From RGIG1752 sp045650425 (lineage in GTDB: Bacteria; Bacillota_I; Bacilli_A; RF39; UBA660): DNA of 7,283 bases. A program made the position numbers and the translations under genes. Of the stretch, positions 5,763 through 7,283 are shown one piece after another (position 1 is the first letter of the stretch; the number at the start of each line of letters is the position of its first letter). Location of the stretch: positions 1 through 7,283 of the forward strand of contig JAZRRD010000091.1 in assembly GCA_045650425.1 (NCBI GenBank), in the 5' to 3' direction. The notes under the pieces were generated by a model. That model was given only the letters and a program-made list of their open reading frames with translations. It did not search any database and was not told the origin of the DNA.

Positions 5763-7169
5763 ATGAAAAGAGTTGAATTATTATCTCCAGCCGGAGATTT
5801 TGAATCATTAAAGAGTGCTATTCATAATGGCGCAGATGCTGTTTATTTATCAGGAAAAAATTATGGTGCTCGTAAGTTTGCTAATAACTTTACTCTAGAA
5901 GAACTTAAAGAAGCTATAGAATATGCTCATTTATATGGAGTAAAGATATATATAACAGTTAATACAATGATATATCAAAGTGAAATAGATGAACTTTTAG
6001 AATATGTTAAGTGTATTCATGAATATGGCGTAGATGCTGTTATTATGCAAGACATTGGAATGATTAACTTAGTTCATAATACATTTCCTAATTTAGAAAT
6101 CCATGCTTCAACTCAAGCTCATAATCATAACGAAGAGGGTATTAATACATTAAAAAAATTAGGTTGTACAAGAGTAGTTTTAGATCGTGAATTATCACTT
6201 GATGAAATAAAAAATATAAATGTAGATGTAGAAAAAGAAATATTTATTCATGGTGCATTATGTGTTTCATATTCCGGAGAATGTTTATTTTCTAGTTTAG
6301 TATTAAATCGAAGTGGAAATAGAGGAGAATGCGCAGGTCTTTGTCGTCTTCCTTATGAACTATTAGAAAATGATAAATACATAGAGACAGAATATAAATA
6401 TTTACTTAGTATGAAAGAATTAAATTCTACTGGATATATTAAAGAAATCTTAGATGCTAATGTAGATTCATTGAAAATCGAAGGTAGAATGAAAAGCCCA
6501 GAGTATGTTGGTTTTGTTACAAGAATGTATCGTAAATTGATTGATAATTATTATGATAATAAAGATGCTAAGCTAACAAATGAAGACATTGATAAATTAA
6601 AAGTTTTATACAATAGAGAATTTACTAAAGGTTTTCTAAATAACGAAGACAAAACAAATATAGTTAATCCTAAGACTCCGAATCATCAAGGTGTTGAAAT
6701 TGGTGAAGTCATAGAAACTCATCCTAAGATAAAAATAAAATTATCTAAAGAACTTAATCAAGGAGATGGAATAAGACTTCCAAATAATGAAGGATTAATT
6801 GCTAATTTTATTTATAATGAAAAAGATTTGTTGATTAACAAAGGAAATAAAAATGAAGTTATTTATTTAGATAATAAATTTAATTTAACTAAAGGTGGCA
6901 AAGTTTTAAAAACTTTAGATAGTTCTTTAATTAAAGAATTACAAAATTATGAGTTAAAGAAAATTCTCATAGATTTTAAAGTTGTTGCCAAGGTTAATAA
7001 TGAATTAATGATTAAGATTAATGATGGCGAAAATGAAATAACTGAAACAAGTATAATTTTGGATAAAGCAATCAATAAGAGTACTACTAAAGAAGAAATT
7101 ATTGAAAAGTTAAATAAGTTAGGTAATACCCCGTTTAAAATCAATAATATTGAAATAGATATGGATAAC
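5763..7169 (+). CDS. U32-family protein (RlhA/YdcP or TrhP type RNA hydroxylation enzyme), 3' end replaced
   Basis: At least 469 residues of a U32 'peptidase' family protein. The start MKRVELLSPAGDFESL is the classic U32 opening, with GADAVYLSGKNYGAR (residues 23-37) and HASTQAHNHN (114-123). The U32 signature EIFIHGALCVSYSGEC covers 159-174. Cys167, Cys174, Cys190 and Cys194 are the four cysteines expected to hold an Fe-S cluster. The region after about residue 300 (NHQGVEIGEV, GDGIRL, LGNTPFKINNIEIDMDN) matches the extra C-terminal part of longer RlhA/YdcP-like members. Characterised relatives hydroxylate 23S rRNA (RlhA) or tRNA wobble uridine (TrhP) using prephenate; which applies here is open. 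ATG 5763 has GAGAGGT as its ribosome binding site. The frame stays open to the window edge at 7283, but codons after about 7169 belong to foreign DNA. Confidence 0.88.
7142..7169. other. Chimeric junction: sequence shared by two unrelated genes
   Basis: These roughly 28 bases read NNIEIDMDN in the U32 frame on the plus strand and VIHIYFNII in the Na/Pi cotransporter frame on the minus strand, and both readings fit their families. To the left only U32 fits; to the right only the cotransporter. The G+C content jumps at the same place. A short identical overlap joining two genomes is what a k-mer assembler produces when it makes a false join. Confidence 0.7.
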
Positions 7170-7283
7170 CGATACTCGCTTGGCATTCTTGTTTGCACCG
7201 AGACTGGAAATTACCGAAGTGATACAGGTACCTATGTTCTGCCCCATGATGATCGGAACAGCCGCACCGAATCTGAGCGAACC
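7143..7283 (-). CDS. Na+/phosphate cotransporter fragment (NptA/PNaS family), foreign DNA
   Basis: Read on the minus strand from the right edge, 47 codons are open: GSLRFGAAVPIIMGQNIGT, then CITSVISSLGANKNAKR, then VSVIHIYFNII. The GQNIGT block with following SSLGANKNAKR and the VIHIYFN helix are characteristic of bacterial Na+/Pi symporters of the NptA (PF02690) family, a membrane protein that takes up phosphate with sodium. The last 114 bases are about 51% G+C (58 of 114), against a markedly AT-rich rest of the window. Codons such as TCG, CTC, GCG and CCG, uncommon elsewhere, are frequent here. It is a partial internal piece from a different genome, probably a mid-GC clostridial type (inference). 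Confidence 0.75.

Noticed and set aside
340..7169. Possible TGA-as-Trp recoding (Mycoplasma-like code)
   Set aside because: Every tryptophan I checked is TGG and no gene contains an in-frame TGA. In a recoded AT-rich genome TGA would be common. TGA is absent as a stop too, but nine genes are too few to draw a conclusion.
6947..7198. Minus-strand open frame of 83 codons
   Set aside because: It is antisense to the U32 gene, runs across the chimeric junction in a frame different from the cotransporter, and has a low-complexity Leu/Ile/Ser composition.

Overview
The window is AT-rich low-GC DNA. All genes use the standard code: Trp is TGG throughout, and every complete gene stops at TAA or TAG. 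Ribosome binding sites are strong AGGAGG or AGGTGAT types. This points to an uncultured Bacillota- or Mycoplasmatota-like bacterium, possibly from a gut-type metagenome. The organism call is an inference from composition and style, not from a marker gene.

Layout. Bases 2-100 are the last codons of an upstream gene. Bases 101-292 form a small separate unit: a promoter-like box, a good ribosome binding site, a 38-codon reading frame broken at codon 5 by TAA, and a clean GNRA-loop terminator. From 340 to 5700 there is a run of eight tightly packed plus-strand genes, probably one operon: an RBBP9/YdeN-type serine hydrolase, a HIT-family protein, an APH-fold small-molecule kinase, a stand-alone NIF3-insert (YqfO/CutA-like) protein, an EamA transporter, a short-chain dehydrogenase, a protein I do not recognise, and a class I SAM methyltransferase. 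A 10-bp-stem terminator at 5702-5731 closes the run. After it, on the same strand, starts a U32-family gene (RlhA/YdcP or TrhP type, Fe-S dependent RNA hydroxylation) at 5763.

The U32 gene does not end naturally here. Near base 7142-7169 the sequence changes to DNA of about 51% G+C. Read on the minus strand, that DNA encodes a fragment of a Na+/phosphate cotransporter (NptA/PNaS family). The stretch around the switch makes sense in both proteins, on opposite strands. This looks like a chimeric join across a short shared sequence, most likely an assembly artefact at a contig end, and is the most consequential observation in the window.

How the genes work together. The eight-gene run combines small single-domain enzymes (hydrolase, nucleotide-binding HIT, kinase, oxidoreductase, methyltransferase) with one exporter-like permease. 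The set would suit small-molecule modification or detoxification with export, but no substrate can be read from the sequence. It may equally be a loose housekeeping or accessory collection. I found no CRISPR array, tRNA, rRNA, insertion sequence or phage gene. I did not find a recognisable new defence or mobile system; the unknown 227-residue protein at 4326-5009 is the best candidate for new biology.
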